Shown: positions 62,952 to 64,000 of the stretch, piece after piece | Numbering within the stretch: position 1 is the stretch's first letter | Layout: the number at the start of each line of letters is the position of its first letter | Source of the DNA: Chryseobacterium tructae | GTDB lineage: Bacteria; Bacteroidota; Bacteroidia; Flavobacteriales; Weeksellaceae | Assembly: GCF_030409875.1 (NCBI RefSeq) | Contig: NZ_JAUFQR010000001.1 | Span: 3,286,001 to 3,350,000, forward strand | DNA: 64,000 bases | Reading direction: 5' to 3' | The notes under the pieces: generated by a model | What the model was told of the DNA's origin: nothing | The model's input: the letters and a program-made list of their open reading frames with translations, nothing else | The model's database searches: none | Program-made: the position numbers and the translations under genes

Positions 62952-64000
62952 TTATTTAATTTTTGGATAAAGCTTGTCTTTCAGCTTTATAAAATACATT
63001 TCGGATTCTTTAAAATCATTTCCTTTCATGAATTTAAGAATCACATTCAGGCAGGATTCGGAAGGAGTAAATTCTGCTCCCATTTTTCCTGAGAATTTTT
63101 TATACTCTGCTTCCAGTAACCCTGGATTTTTAGCGAGCTGCTTAATATCTGTTCTGAAACCTTTGAATATAAACTTTAGCGCTTCATAGTTTCCGGGATA
63201 AGAAACCGTTCCATGGGTTTCCCCTTCAAAAAAACGGTGTTTATAGTTCAATGTCCCATTTTTCTCTACCATGGCTTTAAATTTTTCTATGGCTTGTGTC
63301 ATATCAGAATTCCAGTTTTTCTGTTGCTCTTCATTATCAGCCTGAGAAACATATAAAAACTTATTGACAGGAAAATTTTTATGTTTATCAAGATAGTCTT
63401 TTGTTCTTGAAAGTGTTACTTCATTATCCCACCACAGGCTTGGATCATTAGCAACATAGGCATTGAAATAATCCGGATGGCCAATCAAAACATTAATGGC
63501 AAACAAGCCTCCAAATGAATGACCTGCCAACACAGAGTAATCCTGCGTTCTGTAGTTTTTGCTGATGAAAGGTTTCAGCTCGTCCTGTAAGAATTTCACA
63601 AAGTTTTCACTTCCACCGCTGTCTGCAAAAAGAGTCAGAGACGGATTTACCGGGCTTTTCTTTTGAGATTTTGTAGGTGTAAGATCTCTTGTACGTTCTG
63701 TATTTTTAATGCCTACAACAATACATTCCGGCATATCAGCGTAAGGAGTTCTGGCGATAAAATCTGTCAACCCGGTATAATATTCAAAATTGATCTCACC
63801 ATCTAAAAGATAGATCACCGGATATTTTGCAGGATGAATGTTGGTATCATTATACGTTTTAGGCAGATGAACCCAGATCTCCCTGTTTTCATTTAAAACC
63901 TTTGAAAACACTGTTTGTTTTTCCCCAATAGTAAGCTTTTCCTGAGCCCTTCCAAGTGTGAAGAATGAAAATATAGATAGATATATAATTTTAAACCAGT
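62952..64000 (-). CDS. Exported alpha/beta hydrolase-fold esterase (cut by window end)
   Basis: The frame is open to the window edge and ends at 62952. The visible part begins FKIIYLSIFSFFTLGRAQ, a signal peptide (its Met lies beyond 64000). A GTG at 63911 is an internal codon. The esterase domain has VLAGHSFGGLFAINV, a nucleophile Ser as in Esterase_D/feruloyl-esterase-like proteins, then SLWWDNEVTL and FEGETHGTVSYPGNY with a candidate catalytic His. The substrate is unknown. Confidence 0.88.
   Translation of the reverse strand, partial: WFKIIYLSIFSFFTLGRAQEKLTIGEKQTVFSKVLNENREIWVHLPKTYNDTNIHPAKYPVIYLLDGEINFEYYTGLTDFIARTPYADMPECIVVGIKNTERTRDLTPTKSQKKSPVNPSLTLFADSGGSENFVKFLQDELKPFISKNYRTQDYSVLAGHSFGGLFAINVLIGHPDYFNAYVANDPSLWWDNEVTLSRTKDYLDKHKNFPVNKFLYVSQADNEEQQKNWNSDMTQAIEKFKAMVEKNGTLNYKHRFFEGETHGTVSYPGNYEALKFIFKGFRTDIKQLAKNPGLLEAEYKKFSGKMGAEFTPSESCLNVILKFMKGNDFKESEMYFIKLKDKLYPKIK

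Noticed and set aside
1..64000. CRISPR array or complete prophage
   Set aside because: No regular spacer-repeat pattern is seen. The only phage-like gene is the VgrG spike, which belongs to T6SS, with no capsid, terminase or portal genes.

Overview
The window looks like a chromosomal segment of a Bacteroidota bacterium of class Flavobacteriia, most likely Chryseobacterium or a close relative. This is an inference from AT-rich DNA, promoters with a TAnnTTTG -7 element (clearest upstream of tRNA-Ser), DUF2723, DUF4249, DUF2911 and DUF4280 families, TonB receptor plus DUF4249 lipoprotein pairing, GG-leader bacteriocin-like peptides and a Bacteroidota-type (T6SS-iii style) VgrG. No 16S rRNA is present, so the genus is not proven.

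Layout. 1-3.7 kb: nitric oxide and nitrosative-stress genes (cytochrome c tail, ric, quinol NO reductase, HHE protein). 3.8-13.2 kb: mostly minus-strand genes (large DUF2723 membrane protein, SDR, secreted protein, Crp-like regulator with RidA-like protein, SUKH/SMI1-type proteins, TlpA-like thioredoxin). 13.5-18.4 kb: TonB receptor plus DUF4249 lipoprotein, Crp regulator, VOC protein. 18.9-25.1 kb: two sensor/regulator pairs (NarL type and LytTR type) and secreted proteins. 25.4-37.1 kb: an accessory region that starts at an intact tRNA-Ser(UGA) and carries three degenerate copies of the tRNA 3' end at 33.6, 36.0 and 37.1 kb. Its first segment is a compact type VI secretion cargo module: VgrG, a small putative adaptor, two effector candidates sharing an N-terminal motif, four exported immunity candidates and three DUF4280 PAAR-like cassettes, two of which end in the same foreign tail. 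Later segments carry a methyltransferase with a small partner and a DUF6134-like protein. 37.1-47.4 kb: agmatine deiminase-like lipoprotein, AraC regulator, two GG-leader microproteins, serine hydrolase, aspartyl protease-like and esterase genes. 47.5-49 kb: an IS110-family element with a foldable noncoding leader resembling a bridge RNA, inserted inside an older inverted-repeat locus. 49-64 kb: ordinary chromosome (trxB, holA, HAD, dienelactone hydrolase, ada, ogt, DinB, Crp) ending in an esterase cut by the window edge.

Assembly quality. At least eleven genes are split by small indels. In most of them restoring one homopolymer base restores a family-consistent protein. I read most of these as sequencing or polishing errors and annotate the joined genes; the IS110 copy and a 70-base patch of the DUF2723 gene are the worst affected. 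This matters for any pseudogene call here.
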